From positions 1-64,000 of the forward strand of contig NZ_LPVF01000011.1 of assembly GCF_001517105.1 (NCBI RefSeq): DNA of 64,000 nt, in the 5' to 3' direction. Positions 44,292 through 57,216 of the stretch are shown in pieces. How positions within the stretch are numbered: position 1 is the stretch's first letter; every line of letters starts with the position of its first letter. Position numbers and translations under genes: made by a program. This DNA is from Bacillus halotolerans (GTDB taxonomy: Bacteria; Bacillota; Bacilli; Bacillales; Bacillaceae). The notes below the pieces were generated by a model, which was given only the letters and a program-made list of their open reading frames with translations, searched no databases and was not told where the DNA came from.

Positions 44292-45426
44292 TCAAATCAT
44301 CTATCCGGGAGCCGTCATCGGCATGATCGGCGGCGGACAGCTTGGAAAAATGATGGCTGTCTCCGCAAAACAAATGGGGTATAAAGTCGCGGTCGTCGAT
44401 CCGGTAAAAGACTCGCCGTGCGGGCAGGTCGCGGATATTGAAATCACCGCTTCATACAACGACCGCGAAGCGATTCGGAAATTGGCTGAAATCAGCGATA
44501 TTATCACGTATGAGTTTGAAAACATCGATTATGATGCGCTGCATTGGCTGAAAGGCCATGCGTATCTCCCGCAAGGAAGTGAGCTGCTGCTCATTACCCA
44601 AAACCGTGAAACTGAGAAAAAAGCGATTCAATCCGCGGGCTGTGAAGTTGCACCTTACCGCATCGTCAAAACAATGGATGAGCTCAAAGAGGCGGTTCAG
44701 TCGCTGGGGCTTCCCGCAGTGCTGAAAACATGCCGCGGCGGATATGACGGCAAAGGCCAATTTGTCATCAAGGAAACGTCACAAATAGAAGAGGCTTCAG
44801 CTCTTTTAGAGCACGGAACTTGCATTCTCGAAAGCTGGGTTTCTTTTAAAATGGAACTGTCCGTGATTGTCGTCAGATCGGTAAACGGAGAGATTTCGAC
44901 GTTTCCGGCCGCAGAAAACATTCACCACAATAATATTCTGTTCCAAAGCATCGTGCCTGCGCGGGTTGAAGAAAGGATTCAGGAAAAGGCTGCTGAGCTG
45001 GCCGTTAAGCTCGCAGATGAGCTGAACCTTGTCGGACCGCTTGCTGTTGAAATGTTCCTGACAGAGGGCGATGAGCTTTTGGTTAATGAACTGGCGCCAA
45101 GACCGCACAATTCAGGACATTACACGCTGGACCTTTGCGAAACGAGCCAGTTTGAACAGCATATCAGAGCGGTCTGCGGCCTTCCGCTTGGAAAAACGGA
45201 GCTGCTGAAGCCTGGTATGATGGTGAATCTTCTCGGCGATGAAGTGAAGATCCCAGAGGAAGAGCCGGAGCTTTTAAAAGAAGCAAAGCTTTATGTATAC
45301 GGAAAACATGAAATCAAAAAAGGCCGCAAAATGGGGCATATTACTTTTATGAAGCAGCCTGAAGACGAATGGATTCAGGAGATCACAAATAAATGGAGAA
45401 ATAGAGACGGAGGACAAGCAGAATGA
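44284..45426 (+). CDS. purK: N5-carboxyaminoimidazole ribonucleotide synthase PurK
   Basis: PurK carboxylates AIR with ATP and bicarbonate to N5-CAIR. It is an ATP-grasp enzyme of 380 residues with [13 protein letters not shown] near the N-terminus, [16 protein letters not shown] (ATP loop) and [13 protein letters not shown] (metal and substrate site). Start is TTG 44284; a GTG 9 bases upstream is possible. Overlaps purE and, by 4 bases, purB. Confidence 0.95.
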   Translation: MSNQIIYPGAVIGMIGGGQLGKMMAVSAKQMGYKVAVVDPVKDSPCGQVADIEITASYNDREAIRKLAEISDIITYEFENIDYDALHWLKGHAYLPQGSELLLITQNRETEKKAIQSAGCEVAPYRIVKTMDELKEAVQSLGLPAVLKTCRGGYDGKGQFVIKETSQIEEASALLEHGTCILESWVSFKMELSVIVVRSVNGEISTFPAAENIHHNNILFQSIVPARVEERIQEKAAELAVKLADELNLVGPLAVEMFLTEGDELLVNELAPRPHNSGHYTLDLCETSQFEQHIRAVCGLPLGKTELLKPGMMVNLLGDEVKIPEEEPELLKEAKLYVYGKHEIKKGRKMGHITFMKQPEDEWIQEITNKWRNRDGGQAE

Positions 45427-46718
45427 TCGAACGTTATTCAAGACCTGAAATGTCCGCGATTTGGACGGATGAAAACAGATTTCAAGCATGGTTAGAGGTT
45501 GAAATTCTAGCCTGTGAAGCGTGGGCGGAGCTTGGCGTTATTCCAAAAGAAGACGTAAAGCTGATGCGCGAAAACGCGTCATTTGACATCAACCGCATAT
45601 TAGAAATCGAACAGGACACGCGCCATGACGTAGTTGCTTTTACGCGCGCTGTATCCGAATCATTGGGCGAAGAAAGAAAATGGGTGCATTATGGCTTAAC
45701 GTCAACTGACGTCGTAGATACCGCTCTTTCTTACTTATTAAAACAGGCAAATGACATTCTGCTCAAGGACCTTGAGAGATTTGTTGACATTATAAAAGAA
45801 AAAGCGAAAGAACATAAATACACCGTCATGATGGGCCGTACACACGGCGTACACGCAGAGCCTACAACATTTGGTTTAAAACTGGCGCTTTGGCACGAAG
45901 AAATGAAACGCAATCTGGAACGCTTTAAACAAGCGAAGGAAGGCATCGAGGTTGGTAAGATTTCCGGTGCTGTCGGCACATACGCGAACATTGATCCGTT
46001 TGTAGAGCAGTATGTTTGTGAGAAACTCGGCCTGAAAGCCGCACCGATTTCAACACAAACGCTTCAGCGTGACCGCCATGCTGATTATATGGCGACACTT
46101 GCTTTGATTGCGACAAGCATTGAGAAATTCGCAGTTGAAATCCGCGGACTGCAAAAGAGTGAAACACGCGAGGTCGAGGAATTTTTTGCGAAAGGGCAAA
46201 AAGGTTCATCAGCTATGCCGCATAAACGGAATCCGATCGGTTCTGAAAACATGACAGGTATAGCGCGTGTCATCCGCGGCTACATGATGACAGCTTACGA
46301 AAATGTTCCATTATGGCATGAGCGCGATATTTCTCATTCTTCAGCGGAGCGAATTATTCTTCCGGATGCGACAATCGCGCTGAATTACATGCTGAACCGC
46401 TTCTCCAACATCGTGAAGAACTTAACGGTCTTCCCGGAAAACATGAAGCGCAACATGGACCGTACATTGGGGCTGATCTACTCTCAGCGCGTGCTATTGG
46501 CATTGATTGACACAGGCCTGACTCGTGAAGAAGCTTATGACACAGTGCAGCCGAAAGCAATGGAGGCATGGGAAAAGCAAGTACCGTTCCGTGAGCTTGT
46601 GGAAGCGGAAGAGAAAATCACTTCCCGTCTTTCTCCGGAAAAAATTGCTGACTGCTTTGATTATCATTACCATCTGAAAAATGTGGATCTGATCTTTGAA
46701 CGTTTAGGTTTAGCATAG
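45423..46718 (+). CDS. purB: Adenylosuccinate lyase PurB
   Basis: PurB removes fumarate from SAICAR in the IMP pathway and from adenylosuccinate in AMP synthesis. The 431-residue fumarase/aspartase-superfamily member has the catalytic segments [30 protein letters not shown] and the signature [17 protein letters not shown]. Coupled to purK by ATGA. A 74-base gap with hairpins separates it from purC. Confidence 0.97.
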   Translation: MIERYSRPEMSAIWTDENRFQAWLEVEILACEAWAELGVIPKEDVKLMRENASFDINRILEIEQDTRHDVVAFTRAVSESLGEERKWVHYGLTSTDVVDTALSYLLKQANDILLKDLERFVDIIKEKAKEHKYTVMMGRTHGVHAEPTTFGLKLALWHEEMKRNLERFKQAKEGIEVGKISGAVGTYANIDPFVEQYVCEKLGLKAAPISTQTLQRDRHADYMATLALIATSIEKFAVEIRGLQKSETREVEEFFAKGQKGSSAMPHKRNPIGSENMTGIARVIRGYMMTAYENVPLWHERDISHSSAERIILPDATIALNYMLNRFSNIVKNLTVFPENMKRNMDRTLGLIYSQRVLLALIDTGLTREEAYDTVQPKAMEAWEKQVPFRELVEAEEKITSRLSPEKIADCFDYHYHLKNVDLIFERLGLA

Positions 46719-46752
46719 AAGAAGCGTTTAGGCGGCTTCTTCCGCGCCGCCT
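46719..46752 (+). repeat. Alternative hairpins between purB and purC
   Basis: GAAGAAGC (46718-46725) can pair with GCTTCTTC (46735-46742), while AGGCGGC (46730-46736) can pair with GCCGCCT (46746-46752). The two stems share bases and exclude each other. No T run follows. Confidence 0.5.
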
Positions 46753-46792
46753 TAGTTTGAAAATTCCCAACATTCGGGTTAGGAGGCCTTCC

Positions 46793-47518
46793 GTGAATAT
46801 TGTGAAGAATGAACTTTTATATGAAGGAAAAGCGAAAAAGATTTACAAAACCGACGACGAAAACACGCTGTATGTGGTGTATAAAGATTCTGCAACTGCC
46901 TTTAACGGAGAAAAAAAGGCGGAAATCAGCGGCAAAGGGCGCTTAAACAATGAGATCTCAAGCCTGATTTTCAAACACCTTCACGAAAAAGGGGTTAACA
47001 ACCACTTTATCGAGCGCATTTCAGAAACAGAGCAGCTCATTAAAAAGGTAACGATTGTGCCGCTTGAAGTCGTCGTCAGAAATGTTGTGGCAGGAAGCAT
47101 GTCCAAACGTCTCGGCATTCCAGAAGGCACGAAGCTTGAACAGCCGATTATCGAGTTTTACTACAAGGATGACGCGCTGGGTGATCCGCTCATCACAGAA
47201 GATCATATTTGGCTCTTAAAAGCGGCGACTCCTGAACAGGTACAAACCATTAAGTCCATTACAAAAACAGTAAACGAAGAGCTTCAAACCATTTTTGACG
47301 ATTGTCATGTCAGATTAATAGATTTCAAGCTTGAATTCGGTCTAGATGCAGACGGGCAAGTGCTTTTGGCGGATGAAATTTCACCTGACACATGCCGCTT
47401 GTGGGATAAAGACACGAACGAGAAGCTGGACAAAGATTTATTCAGACGCAATCTGGGAAGCTTAACCGACGCATACGAAGAGATTTTCAAAAGACTGGGA
47501 GGCATTCATCATGTATAA
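46793..47518 (+). CDS. purC: SAICAR synthetase PurC
   Basis: PurC condenses CAIR with aspartate and ATP to SAICAR. The 241-residue enzyme has LLYEGKAKKIYKT at the start, VVVRNVVAGSMSKRLG, and the signature LIDFKLEFGLDADGQVLLADEISPDTCRLWD, given here in part around residues 170-200. Start is GTG 46793 with TAGGAGG upstream; an ATG 36 bases earlier lacks a site. Overlaps purS by 8 bases. Confidence 0.96.
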   Translation: MNIVKNELLYEGKAKKIYKTDDENTLYVVYKDSATAFNGEKKAEISGKGRLNNEISSLIFKHLHEKGVNNHFIERISETEQLIKKVTIVPLEVVVRNVVAGSMSKRLGIPEGTKLEQPIIEFYYKDDALGDPLITEDHIWLLKAATPEQVQTIKSITKTVNEELQTIFDDCHVRLIDFKLEFGLDADGQVLLADEISPDTCRLWDKDTNEKLDKDLFRRNLGSLTDAYEEIFKRLGGIHHV

Positions 47519-47765
47519 AGTAAAAGTTTATGTCAGCTTAAAAGAAAGTGTACTAGATCCACAAGGGAGCGCTGTCCAGCATGCCTTGCACAGTATGTCT
47601 TACAAGGAAGTCGCAGACGTGCGCATCGGGAAATACATGGAGCTAACAATCGAAAAGTCTGACCGTGATCTTGACGTGCTAGTCAAAGAAATGTGCGAAA
47701 AACTTCTTGCGAATACAGTGATTGAAGATTACAGATACGAGGTTGAGGAGGTAGTCGCACAGTGA
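47511..47765 (+). CDS. purS: FGAM synthetase subunit PurS
   Basis: An 84-residue dimeric subunit that links PurL and PurQ in Gram-positive FGAM synthetase. The [15 protein letters not shown] start and [19 protein letters not shown] middle are typical. Coupled at both ends: it overlaps purC and shares 4 bases with purQ. Confidence 0.96.
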   Translation: MYKVKVYVSLKESVLDPQGSAVQHALHSMSYKEVADVRIGKYMELTIEKSDRDLDVLVKEMCEKLLANTVIEDYRYEVEEVVAQ

Positions 47766-48445
47766 AATTTGCGGTGATTGTGTTACCTGGCTCTAACTGT
47801 GATATCGATATGTTTCACGCCGTAAAGGATGAACTCGGTCATGATGTGGAATACGTCTGGCACGAGGAAACAAGCCTTGACGGCTTTGACGGGGTGTTAA
47901 TTCCGGGAGGTTTTTCTTACGGAGATTACTTGAGATGCGGCGCCATCGCCCGTTTTGCGAATATTATGCCAGCTGTAAAACAGGCAGCGGCTGAAGGAAA
48001 ACCTGTTCTCGGCGTCTGCAACGGATTTCAGATTTTACAGGAGCTTGGCCTTCTGCCAGGTGCAATGAGACGCAACAAAGACTTGAAGTTCATTTGCCGT
48101 CCGGTTGAATTAATCGTGCAGAACGACGAAACATTATTCACCTCTTCCTATGAAAAGGGCCAAGCGATTACGGTTCCGGTTGCCCACGGTGAAGGGAACT
48201 TCTACTGTGATGATGAAACGCTTGCTTCATTAAAAGAAAACAATCAAATTGCTTTCACATACGGTTCCGATATTAACGGAAGTGTCAGCGATATTGCCGG
48301 TGTTGTTAATGAAAAAGGAAATGTATTAGGCATGATGCCTCATCCTGAGCGCGCGGTCGATGAACTGCTTGGAAGCGCCGACGGTCTTACATTGTTTCAG
48401 TCTATCGTGAAAAATTGGAGGGAAACTCATGTCACTACTGCTTGA
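47762..48445 (+). CDS. purQ: FGAM synthetase glutaminase subunit PurQ
   Basis: PurQ supplies ammonia from glutamine to PurL. The 227-residue class I amidotransferase has [17 protein letters not shown], the nucleophile Cys in [10 protein letters not shown] (about 86) and the His-Glu pair in [11 protein letters not shown] near 194-204. Starts at GTG 47762. Overlaps purL by 17 bases. Confidence 0.96.
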   Translation: MKFAVIVLPGSNCDIDMFHAVKDELGHDVEYVWHEETSLDGFDGVLIPGGFSYGDYLRCGAIARFANIMPAVKQAAAEGKPVLGVCNGFQILQELGLLPGAMRRNKDLKFICRPVELIVQNDETLFTSSYEKGQAITVPVAHGEGNFYCDDETLASLKENNQIAFTYGSDINGSVSDIAGVVNEKGNVLGMMPHPERAVDELLGSADGLTLFQSIVKNWRETHVTTA

Positions 48446-50657
48446 ACCAAGTAAAGAACAAATTAAAGAAGAGAAATTATATCAGCAAATGGGTGTCAGT
48501 GATGATGAGTTTGCATTGATTGAATCCATTCTTGGCAGATTGCCGAACTACACAGAAATCGGAATTTTTTCAGTCATGTGGTCAGAGCATTGCAGCTACA
48601 AGAACTCAAAGCCGATTTTGCGTAAATTCCCGACGAGCGGCGAACGCGTGCTGCAAGGTCCGGGGGAAGGTGCCGGAATCGTTGATATCGGTGACAACCA
48701 AGCGGTTGTGTTCAAAATTGAATCGCATAACCATCCATCAGCCATCGAACCGTACCAAGGCGCTGCGACTGGCGTAGGCGGCATAATCCGTGATGTCTTT
48801 TCAATGGGGGCGCGTCCTATCGCTGTATTAAACTCTCTTCGATTTGGTGAACTGACTTCACCGCGCGTGAAGTACTTGTTTGAAGAAGTAGTAGCAGGTA
48901 TCGCCGGATACGGGAACTGCATCGGAATCCCGACAGTCGGCGGCGAAGTGCAATTTGACAGCAGCTATGAAGGAAATCCGCTTGTCAACGCAATGTGCGT
49001 CGGATTAATCAATCATGAAGACATCAAAAAAGGCCAGGCAAAGGGTGTCGGCAACACGGTCATGTACGTCGGCGCTAAAACAGGGCGAGACGGAATTCAC
49101 GGCGCTACGTTTGCGTCTGAAGAAATGTCTGATGCTTCTGAAGAAAAGCGTTCCGCGGTTCAAGTCGGCGATCCGTTTATGGAGAAGCTTTTGCTTGAAG
49201 CATGTCTGGAAGTCATTCAATGTGACGCCCTAGTCGGCATTCAGGACATGGGAGCTGCCGGTCTGACCAGCTCAAGCGCGGAAATGGCAAGTAAAGCGGG
49301 TTCAGGCATTGAAATGAATCTTGACTTGATTCCGCAGCGTGAAACAGGCATGACTGCTTATGAAATGATGCTTTCTGAATCACAGGAACGGATGCTGCTT
49401 GTTATCGAGCGCGGACGTGAGCAGGAAATCATCGATATTTTTGACAAGTATGATCTTGAAGCGGTTTCTGTCGGACGTGTAACAGATGATAAACTGCTGC
49501 GCCTGACACATAAAGGTGAGGTTGTATGCGAGCTCCCTGTTGATGCCTTGGCAGAAGAGGCGCCGGTCTACCACAAGCCTTCTCAAGAGCCTGCTTACTA
49601 CCGTGAATTTTTAGAGACGGATGTACCGGCTCCTCAAATTGACGATGCGAATGAAACACTGAAGGCGCTCCTGCAGCAGCCGACGATCGCAAGCAAAGAG
49701 TGGGTTTACGACCAGTATGACTACATGGTGCGGACGAATACAGTTGTCGCTCCTGGGTCTGATGCGGGTGTTCTCAGAATCCGCGGAACGAAAAAGGCGC
49801 TGGCGATGACAACTGACTGTAACGCCCGTTATCTCTACCTTGATCCAGAGGTCGGCGGAAAAATCGCTGTCGCTGAAGCGGCGCGCAACATCGTTTGCTC
49901 AGGTGCAGAACCGCTTGCGGTTACAGATAACCTGAACTTTGGAAACCCGGAAAAACCGGAAATCTTCTGGCAGATTGAAAAAGCGGCTGACGGCATCAGT
50001 GAGGCGTGCAACGTTCTCAGCACACCTGTGATCGGCGGAAACGTATCGCTTTACAACGAATCAAACGGAACGGCGATCTACCCGACACCTGTGATCGGCA
50101 TGGTCGGTTTAATTGAAGATACAGCACACATCACAACGCAGTATTTCAAACAAGCGGGCGACCTCGTGTACGTCATCGGCGAAACAAAACCTGAGTTTGC
50201 CGGAAGCGAGCTGCAAAAAATGACAGAAGGCCGCATTTACGGCAAAGCGCCGCAAATCGATCTAGATGTAGAACAGGCACGCCAAAAGGCACTGCTTGAG
50301 GCGATCAAACAAGGCTTTGTTCAATCAGCGCACGATGTATCTGAAGGCGGCTTAGGCGTAGCGATTGCTGAAAGTGTCATGACGACGGAAAACCTTGGCG
50401 CTAACGTGACTGTTGAAGGGGAAGCAGCGTTATTATTCTCTGAATCTCAATCCCGCTTCGTCGTTTCTGTGAAAAAAGAACATCAAGCAGCGTTTGAAGC
50501 AGCTGTACAAGATGCGGTTCATATCGGTAAGGTAACAGCTGACGGACTTCTGAGCATTCAAAACCAAGACGGACAACAATTGATTCACGCGCAGACAAAA
50601 GAGCTTGAACGCGCGTGGAAAGGAGCTATCCCATGCTTGCTGAAATCAAAGGCTTAA
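48429..50657 (+). CDS. purL: FGAM synthetase large subunit PurL
   Basis: PurL catalyses ATP-dependent conversion of FGAR to FGAM with ammonia channelled from PurQ. At 742 residues it is the short form that needs separate PurS and PurQ. Two AIRS-kinase-like halves are visible: [21 protein letters not shown] near 95-115 in the first, and [21 protein letters not shown] near 535-555 in the second. [12 protein letters not shown] lies near the end. Overlaps purQ at the start and purF by 25 bases at the end. Confidence 0.97.
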   Translation: MSLLLEPSKEQIKEEKLYQQMGVSDDEFALIESILGRLPNYTEIGIFSVMWSEHCSYKNSKPILRKFPTSGERVLQGPGEGAGIVDIGDNQAVVFKIESHNHPSAIEPYQGAATGVGGIIRDVFSMGARPIAVLNSLRFGELTSPRVKYLFEEVVAGIAGYGNCIGIPTVGGEVQFDSSYEGNPLVNAMCVGLINHEDIKKGQAKGVGNTVMYVGAKTGRDGIHGATFASEEMSDASEEKRSAVQVGDPFMEKLLLEACLEVIQCDALVGIQDMGAAGLTSSSAEMASKAGSGIEMNLDLIPQRETGMTAYEMMLSESQERMLLVIERGREQEIIDIFDKYDLEAVSVGRVTDDKLLRLTHKGEVVCELPVDALAEEAPVYHKPSQEPAYYREFLETDVPAPQIDDANETLKALLQQPTIASKEWVYDQYDYMVRTNTVVAPGSDAGVLRIRGTKKALAMTTDCNARYLYLDPEVGGKIAVAEAARNIVCSGAEPLAVTDNLNFGNPEKPEIFWQIEKAADGISEACNVLSTPVIGGNVSLYNESNGTAIYPTPVIGMVGLIEDTAHITTQYFKQAGDLVYVIGETKPEFAGSELQKMTEGRIYGKAPQIDLDVEQARQKALLEAIKQGFVQSAHDVSEGGLGVAIAESVMTTENLGANVTVEGEAALLFSESQSRFVVSVKKEHQAAFEAAVQDAVHIGKVTADGLLSIQNQDGQQLIHAQTKELERAWKGAIPCLLKSKA

Positions 50658-52063
50658 ATGAAGAATGCGGCGTTTTTGGGATTTGGGGGCATGAAGAAGC
50701 CCCGCAAATCACGTATTACGGCCTTCACAGCCTCCAGCACAGAGGACAGGAGGGCGCGGGTATTGTGGCGACTGACGGTGAAAAGCTGACGGCGCATAAA
50801 GGCCAAGGACTGATCACTGAAGTATTTCAAAACGGTGAGCTCAGCAAAGTAAAGGGGAAAGGCGCAATCGGACACGTTCGGTACGCAACGGCTGGCGGCG
50901 GCGGATATGAAAATGTTCAGCCGCTCCTCTTCCGCTCTCAAAACAACGGCAGCCTGGCGCTTGCCCATAACGGAAACTTGGTGAATGCCACTCAGCTGAA
51001 GCAGCAGCTTGAAAACCAAGGGAGCATCTTCCAGACCTCTTCGGATACAGAGGTTTTGGCTCACCTGATCAAAAGAAGCGGCCACTTCACGCTGAAGGAT
51101 CAGATTAAAAACTCGCTTTCCATGCTGAAAGGCGCCTACGCGTTCCTGATCATGACTGAAACAGAAATGATCGTAGCGCTTGACCCGAACGGGCTTAGAC
51201 CGCTGTCAATCGGCATGATGGGAGACGCTTATGTCGTCGCGTCAGAAACATGCGCATTTGATGTCGTCGGTGCGACGTACCTTCGCGAGGTGGAGCCGGG
51301 AGAAATGCTGATTATCAATGATGATGGCATGAAATCAGAGCGCTTCTCCATGAATATCAACCGTTCCATTTGCAGCATGGAGTACATTTATTTCTCAAGA
51401 CCTGACAGCAATATTGACGGCATTAACGTGCACAGTGCGCGTAAAAGCCTTGGAAAAATGCTCGCTCAGGAATCAGCGGTTGAAGCTGATGTCGTGACAG
51501 GCGTTCCGGATTCCAGTATTTCAGCGGCTATCGGCTACGCGGAAGCAACAGGCATCCCGTACGAGCTTGGATTAATCAAAAACCGTTATGTGGGCAGAAC
51601 GTTTATTCAGCCGTCTCAGGCTCTTCGTGAGCAGGGCGTCAGAATGAAGCTTTCTGCGGTGCGCGGTGTTGTTGAAGGGAAACGCGTCGTTATGGTGGAT
51701 GACTCCATCGTGCGCGGAACAACAAGCCGCCGGATCGTAACAATGCTCAGAGAAGCGGGTGCGACAGAGGTGCATGTGAAAATCAGTTCGCCGCCGATCG
51801 CTCATCCGTGCTTTTACGGCATTGATACGTCCACACATGAAGAACTGATCGCGTCCTCCCACTCGGTTGAAGAAATCCGTCAGGAAATCGGAGCCGACAC
51901 TCTCTCATTTTTGAGTGTCGAAGGGCTGCTGAAAGGAATCGGCAGAAAATACGAAGACTCGAATTGCGGACAATGTCTTGCTTGCTTTACAGGGAAATAT
52001 CCGACTGAAATTTATCAGGACACTGTGCTTCCTCATGTAAAAGAAGCGGTGTTAACCAAATAA
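50633..52063 (+). CDS. purF: Amidophosphoribosyltransferase PurF
   Basis: PurF makes phosphoribosylamine from PRPP and glutamine, the committed step of the pathway. The 476-residue precursor has an 11-residue propeptide ([11 protein letters not shown]) that is removed to expose the catalytic Cys of [12 protein letters not shown]. The PRPP site [17 protein letters not shown] lies near 343-360. The Fe-S cluster cysteines of the Bacillus enzyme are present ([16 protein letters not shown] and [13 protein letters not shown]). It begins inside purL. Confidence 0.97.
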   Translation: MLAEIKGLNEECGVFGIWGHEEAPQITYYGLHSLQHRGQEGAGIVATDGEKLTAHKGQGLITEVFQNGELSKVKGKGAIGHVRYATAGGGGYENVQPLLFRSQNNGSLALAHNGNLVNATQLKQQLENQGSIFQTSSDTEVLAHLIKRSGHFTLKDQIKNSLSMLKGAYAFLIMTETEMIVALDPNGLRPLSIGMMGDAYVVASETCAFDVVGATYLREVEPGEMLIINDDGMKSERFSMNINRSICSMEYIYFSRPDSNIDGINVHSARKSLGKMLAQESAVEADVVTGVPDSSISAAIGYAEATGIPYELGLIKNRYVGRTFIQPSQALREQGVRMKLSAVRGVVEGKRVVMVDDSIVRGTTSRRIVTMLREAGATEVHVKISSPPIAHPCFYGIDTSTHEELIASSHSVEEIRQEIGADTLSFLSVEGLLKGIGRKYEDSNCGQCLACFTGKYPTEIYQDTVLPHVKEAVLTK

Positions 52064-52079
52064 AACTTGAAAATGACAT

Positions 52080-52105
52080 AAAGGCAGCGCAGTTTGGCTG
52101 CCTTT
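52080..52105 (+). terminator. Terminator-like hairpin between purF and purM
   Basis: AAAGGCAGC and GCTGCCTTT form a perfect 9-bp stem with an 8-base loop, followed by the pyrimidine tract CTCTTTCT. It could partially terminate or stabilise mRNA inside the operon. Confidence 0.6.
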
Positions 52106-52163
52106 CTCTTTCTGCCCTTGTTCGGAGAGATATTTTGAAAAGCGCCTTAAAGGAGTGAATAGG

Positions 52164-53204
52164 ATGTCTGAAGCATATAAAAACGCAGGAGTTGACATCG
52201 AAGCCGGATATGAAGCTGTAAAACGGATGAAAAAACATGTGGAGCGCACGAAAAGGCTTGGTGTTATGGGCAGCCTTGGCGGCTTTGGCGGCATGTTTGA
52301 TCTGTCGGAGCTTTCTTATCAGAAACCTGTTTTAATTTCGGGAACAGACGGTGTCGGCACAAAATTAAAGCTGGCTTTTTCCATGGATAAACATGACACG
52401 ATTGGTGTAGACGCTGTTGCCATGTGTGTCAATGACGTGCTTGCGCAAGGTGCGGAGCCGCTCTTTTTTCTCGACTATTTAGCGGTCGGCAAAGCGGACC
52501 CTGTGAAAATCGAGCAGATCGTACAAGGCGTTGCGGATGGCTGTGAGCAATCAGGTTCAGCCTTGGTCGGCGGAGAAACCGCTGAAATGCCTGGATTATA
52601 TACAGCTGATGAATACGATATTGCAGGTTTCTCAGTTGGTGTGGCGGAAAAGGATGAAATCGTGACCGGAGAAAACATCAAGGAAGGTCACCTTTTAATC
52701 GGCCTGAGCTCCAGCGGCCTTCACAGCAACGGGTTTTCCCTTGTGAGAAAGGTGCTTCTTGACGATGCAGAGCTTGATCTCGACAAAACGTATGCGCCGT
52801 TTGAACGCCCGCTCGGCGAAGAACTGCTTGAGCCGACAAGAATTTACGTGAAGCCTGTGCTTGCGGCTGTGAAAAGCGGACTCATTGATGGTATGGCGCA
52901 CGTAACAGGCGGCGGATTTATCGAAAATCTTCCGCGTATGCTTCCTGAAGGCTTAAGTGCGGAAATCGATCACGGCTCTTGGCCGATCCCGCCAATCTTC
53001 TCTTTCTTGCAGGAACACGGCAAGCTGAAAGAAGAAGACATGTTTAACGTCTTTAATATGGGCATCGGATTTGTTCTTGCAGTAAAAGAAGAACATCTCA
53101 CTGAAGTCATCGGAAAGCTTGAAAGCCAAGGCGAAAAAGCCTATTTGATCGGGCGAGTGAAACATGGTGAAGGCGTTACATTCGGCGGTGCTGCACTTTC
53201 ATGA
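52164..53204 (+). CDS. purM: AIR synthetase PurM
   Basis: PurM closes the imidazole ring of FGAM to give AIR, using ATP. The 346-residue enzyme has the AIRS signature [12 protein letters not shown] near 56-67, [20 protein letters not shown] near 85-104 and [11 protein letters not shown] near 133-143. AAAGGAG precedes ATG 52164. Overlaps purN by 4 bases. Confidence 0.97.
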   Translation: MSEAYKNAGVDIEAGYEAVKRMKKHVERTKRLGVMGSLGGFGGMFDLSELSYQKPVLISGTDGVGTKLKLAFSMDKHDTIGVDAVAMCVNDVLAQGAEPLFFLDYLAVGKADPVKIEQIVQGVADGCEQSGSALVGGETAEMPGLYTADEYDIAGFSVGVAEKDEIVTGENIKEGHLLIGLSSSGLHSNGFSLVRKVLLDDAELDLDKTYAPFERPLGEELLEPTRIYVKPVLAAVKSGLIDGMAHVTGGGFIENLPRMLPEGLSAEIDHGSWPIPPIFSFLQEHGKLKEEDMFNVFNMGIGFVLAVKEEHLTEVIGKLESQGEKAYLIGRVKHGEGVTFGGAALS

Positions 53205-53788
53205 AAAAGTTTGCGGTATTTGCATCCGGAAACGGCTCAAACTTTGAAGCCATCGTCACGCGTTTGAAAGAGGAGAACTGGGATGCAGCCGTTTCGCTCC
53301 TCGTTTGCGATAAGCCGCAGGCGAAAGTCATCGAGCGGGCGGAAAGATTCCAGATTCCATCCTTTGCATTTGAGCCGAAGTCTTATGAAAACAAGGCTGC
53401 ATTTGAACGGGCCATAATTGAACAGCTTCATCTTCATGAAGCAGAATTGATCGTTTTGGCCGGCTATATGAGACTGATCGGTGATACGCTGCTTCAGGCA
53501 TACGGAGGAAAAATCATCAACATCCATCCTTCCCTTCTTCCTGCTTTCCCTGGAATAGACGCAGTGGGACAGGCATACCGGGCGGGTGTGAAGGTTGCCG
53601 GGATTACGGTTCATTATGTTGATGAAGGAATGGATACAGGGCCGATCATCGCTCAAAAGGCAATCGAAATTGACGAACACGATACATTGGAAACAATCGA
53701 ACAGCGGATTCACAAGCTTGAGCATAAATGGTATCCGAGTGTGATTAAAGAGCTATTAGGATTAAATAACAGAGGTGAAAAGGCATGA
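53201..53788 (+). CDS. purN: GAR transformylase PurN
   Basis: PurN formylates GAR using 10-formyl-tetrahydrofolate. The 195-residue enzyme has [12 protein letters not shown] near 7-18, LAGYMRLIG near 85-93, the catalytic [13 protein letters not shown] (Asn, His) near 105-117 and [14 protein letters not shown] (Asp) near 136-149. Coupled to purM and purH by 4-base overlaps. Confidence 0.97.
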   Translation: MKKFAVFASGNGSNFEAIVTRLKEENWDAAVSLLVCDKPQAKVIERAERFQIPSFAFEPKSYENKAAFERAIIEQLHLHEAELIVLAGYMRLIGDTLLQAYGGKIINIHPSLLPAFPGIDAVGQAYRAGVKVAGITVHYVDEGMDTGPIIAQKAIEIDEHDTLETIEQRIHKLEHKWYPSVIKELLGLNNRGEKA

Positions 53789-55323
53789 CCATTAAACGCG
53801 CACTAATCAGTGTTTCAGATAAAACAAATCTTGTTCCATTCGTAAAAGAACTGACAGAGCTTGGCGTTGAAGTTATTTCAACCGGCGGCACAAAAAAGCT
53901 TCTTCAAGAAAACGGTGTTGATGTCATCGGAATTTCTGAAGTGACAGGTTTTCCGGAAATTATGGACGGGCGCTTAAAAACGCTTCATCCGAATATTCAC
54001 GGCGGTCTTCTTGCAGTTCGCGGCAACGAAGAGCATATGGCGCAGATCAATGAACACGGAATTGCGCCAATTGACCTTGTTGTCGTCAACCTCTATCCAT
54101 TTAAAGAAACGATTTCTAAAGAGAATGTGACGTACGAAGAGGCTATTGAAAACATTGATATCGGCGGACCTGGCATGCTGCGTGCGGCATCGAAAAACCA
54201 TCAGGACGTGACGGTTATCGTTGACCCAGCGGATTACAGCCCTGTTCTGAATCAAATCAAAGAAGAGGGCGATGTTTCGCTTCAGAAAAAACGCGAGCTG
54301 GCGGCAAAAGTATTCCGTCACACTGCGGCATATGACGCGCTGATCGCTGACTATCTGACAAATGTTGTCGGTGAAAAAGAACCAGAGCAATTCACCGTTA
54401 CGTTTGAGAAAAAACAATCGCTTCGCTATGGGGAAAATCCTCATCAAGAAGCAACATTCTACCAAAGCGCGCTTCCTGTCAAAGGATCTATTGCGCAAGC
54501 AGAACAGCTGCACGGCAAAGAGCTTTCTTACAACAACATTAAAGATGCGGACGCAGCTGTTCAAATTGTTCGTGAATTCACTGAGCCTGCTGCGGTTGCT
54601 GTGAAGCATATGAATCCGTGCGGCGTGGGAACTGGCGAAACGATCGCAGAAGCGTTTGACAGAGCGTTCGAAGCAGATAAAACATCGATCTTCGGCGGCA
54701 TTATCGCGTTGAACCGTGAAGTGGACAAGGCAACAGCCGAAGCACTTCATCATATTTTCTTAGAAATCATCATTGCGCCTTCATTCAGCGAAGAAGCGCT
54801 TGATGTTCTGACAGCGAAGAAAAATCTCCGTCTGCTGACACTTGATGTGACAGCTGCCGTTCAAAAAGAAAAACAACTGACATCCGTTCAAGGCGGGCTG
54901 CTGATTCAAGATTTAGATATGCACGGCTTTGATGATGCAGAGATCAGCATCCCGACAAAAAGAGAGCCGAACGAGCAAGAGTGGGAAGACTTGAAGCTTG
55001 CTTGGAAAGTCGTGAAGCATGTGAAATCAAATGCGATCGTTCTCGCAAAAGATAACATGACAGTAGGTGTAGGAGCCGGACAAATGAACCGCGTCGGATC
55101 AGCGAAAATCGCAATCGAGCAGGCAGGGGAAAAAGCGAAAGGCAGCGCACTCGGATCAGATGCATATTTCCCAATGCCGGATACAGTCGAGGAAGCGGCA
55201 AAAGCGGGCGTTACAGCTATCATCCAGCCAGGCGGATCTATCCGTGACGGGGATTCCATTAAAAAAGCGGACGAGTACGGCATTGCTATGGTATTCACCG
55301 GCATCAGACACTTCAAACATTAA
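53785..55323 (+). CDS. purH: AICAR transformylase/IMP cyclohydrolase PurH
   Basis: Bifunctional enzyme for the last two steps to IMP. The N-terminal MGS-like cyclohydrolase domain (about 1-195) has [13 protein letters not shown] and [17 protein letters not shown]. The C-terminal transformylase domain has [22 protein letters not shown] (catalytic Lys-His) and [19 protein letters not shown]. Length 512 is standard. Overlaps purN by 4 bases and is followed by purD after 15. Confidence 0.97.
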   Translation: MTIKRALISVSDKTNLVPFVKELTELGVEVISTGGTKKLLQENGVDVIGISEVTGFPEIMDGRLKTLHPNIHGGLLAVRGNEEHMAQINEHGIAPIDLVVVNLYPFKETISKENVTYEEAIENIDIGGPGMLRAASKNHQDVTVIVDPADYSPVLNQIKEEGDVSLQKKRELAAKVFRHTAAYDALIADYLTNVVGEKEPEQFTVTFEKKQSLRYGENPHQEATFYQSALPVKGSIAQAEQLHGKELSYNNIKDADAAVQIVREFTEPAAVAVKHMNPCGVGTGETIAEAFDRAFEADKTSIFGGIIALNREVDKATAEALHHIFLEIIIAPSFSEEALDVLTAKKNLRLLTLDVTAAVQKEKQLTSVQGGLLIQDLDMHGFDDAEISIPTKREPNEQEWEDLKLAWKVVKHVKSNAIVLAKDNMTVGVGAGQMNRVGSAKIAIEQAGEKAKGSALGSDAYFPMPDTVEEAAKAGVTAIIQPGGSIRDGDSIKKADEYGIAMVFTGIRHFKH

Positions 55324-56607
<1,284 letters not shown>

Positions 56608-56615
56608 AGTGAAGA

Positions 56616-56645
56616 AAAACCCGCAGATTGTGCTGCGGGTTTTTT
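56616..56645. terminator. Bidirectional terminator after purD
   Basis: AAAACCCGCAG and CTGCGGGTTTT form a perfect stem, followed by six T. The yezC stop codon lies immediately beyond, so it serves both convergent units. Confidence 0.92.
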
Positions 56646-56646
56646 G

Positions 56647-57069
56647 TTATGCAAAAGCATGCCGGAAAGCGGAAGAAGAAAGCACAACAAGCGTGGTCGG
56701 TTTTCCGTGGGCCATCGAAGCGTCTATAAAATCTTCTAGACTATGCACAGATTCCGTCACCACTTTTGTCACATAGCTGTACATACCTGTAATCCGGTGG
56801 TTCTCTGCCACATCGGGGTGAGCTGCGGCAAAGGCGGCGTAGTGCTTGCAGCTTTTCGGCTCCATCAGGATAAAAGCAGTGACATGTTTGTTTAGCTTTT
56901 CATAACAGATATCAGCGCTGTACCTGGTAATGACCCCTTTGTCCTCAAGCTTTCTGACACGTTCCGCCGCACTCGGAGAGCTGAGTCCGACAAGCTTTCC
57001 TAATTCAACCATCGTTAATCTGGCATTTTGCTGCAAATGCGAAAGAATCTGAAGGTCTGTATCGTCCAT
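56647..57069 (-). CDS. yezC: Lrp/AsnC family transcriptional regulator YezC
   Basis: A 140-residue Lrp-type regulator. The winged helix is near 6-55 (DLQILSHLQQNARLTMVELG, VGLSSPSAAERVRKLEDKG split around it) and a RAM-like C-terminal domain (about 70-135) binds an amino acid effector. It is divergent from the transporter yecA with 147 bases between starts, suggesting it controls yecA in response to an amino acid. Effector unknown. Confidence 0.88.
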   Translation of the reverse strand: MDDTDLQILSHLQQNARLTMVELGKLVGLSSPSAAERVRKLEDKGVITRYSADICYEKLNKHVTAFILMEPKSCKHYAAFAAAHPDVAENHRITGMYSYVTKVVTESVHSLEDFIDASMAHGKPTTLVVLSSSAFRHAFA

Positions 57070-57216
57070 TGGTATTGCTCCTTTATATGTTTAAGTGAAT
57101 TGATGAGAATTCCTTTTATTATGAGGAAATGTTGTTGATTTAGCTTAATTGTAGCATATGGGTGCCGTTTGTTTTTTTCTATAATAAAGCCATTAACATG
57201 AAAGGAGGCAATCATT

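Noticed and set aside
53974-54753. 259-codon minus-strand frame inside purH
   Set aside because: Antisense to a fully conserved catalytic gene, rich in residues produced by complementing purH codons, and without translation signals.
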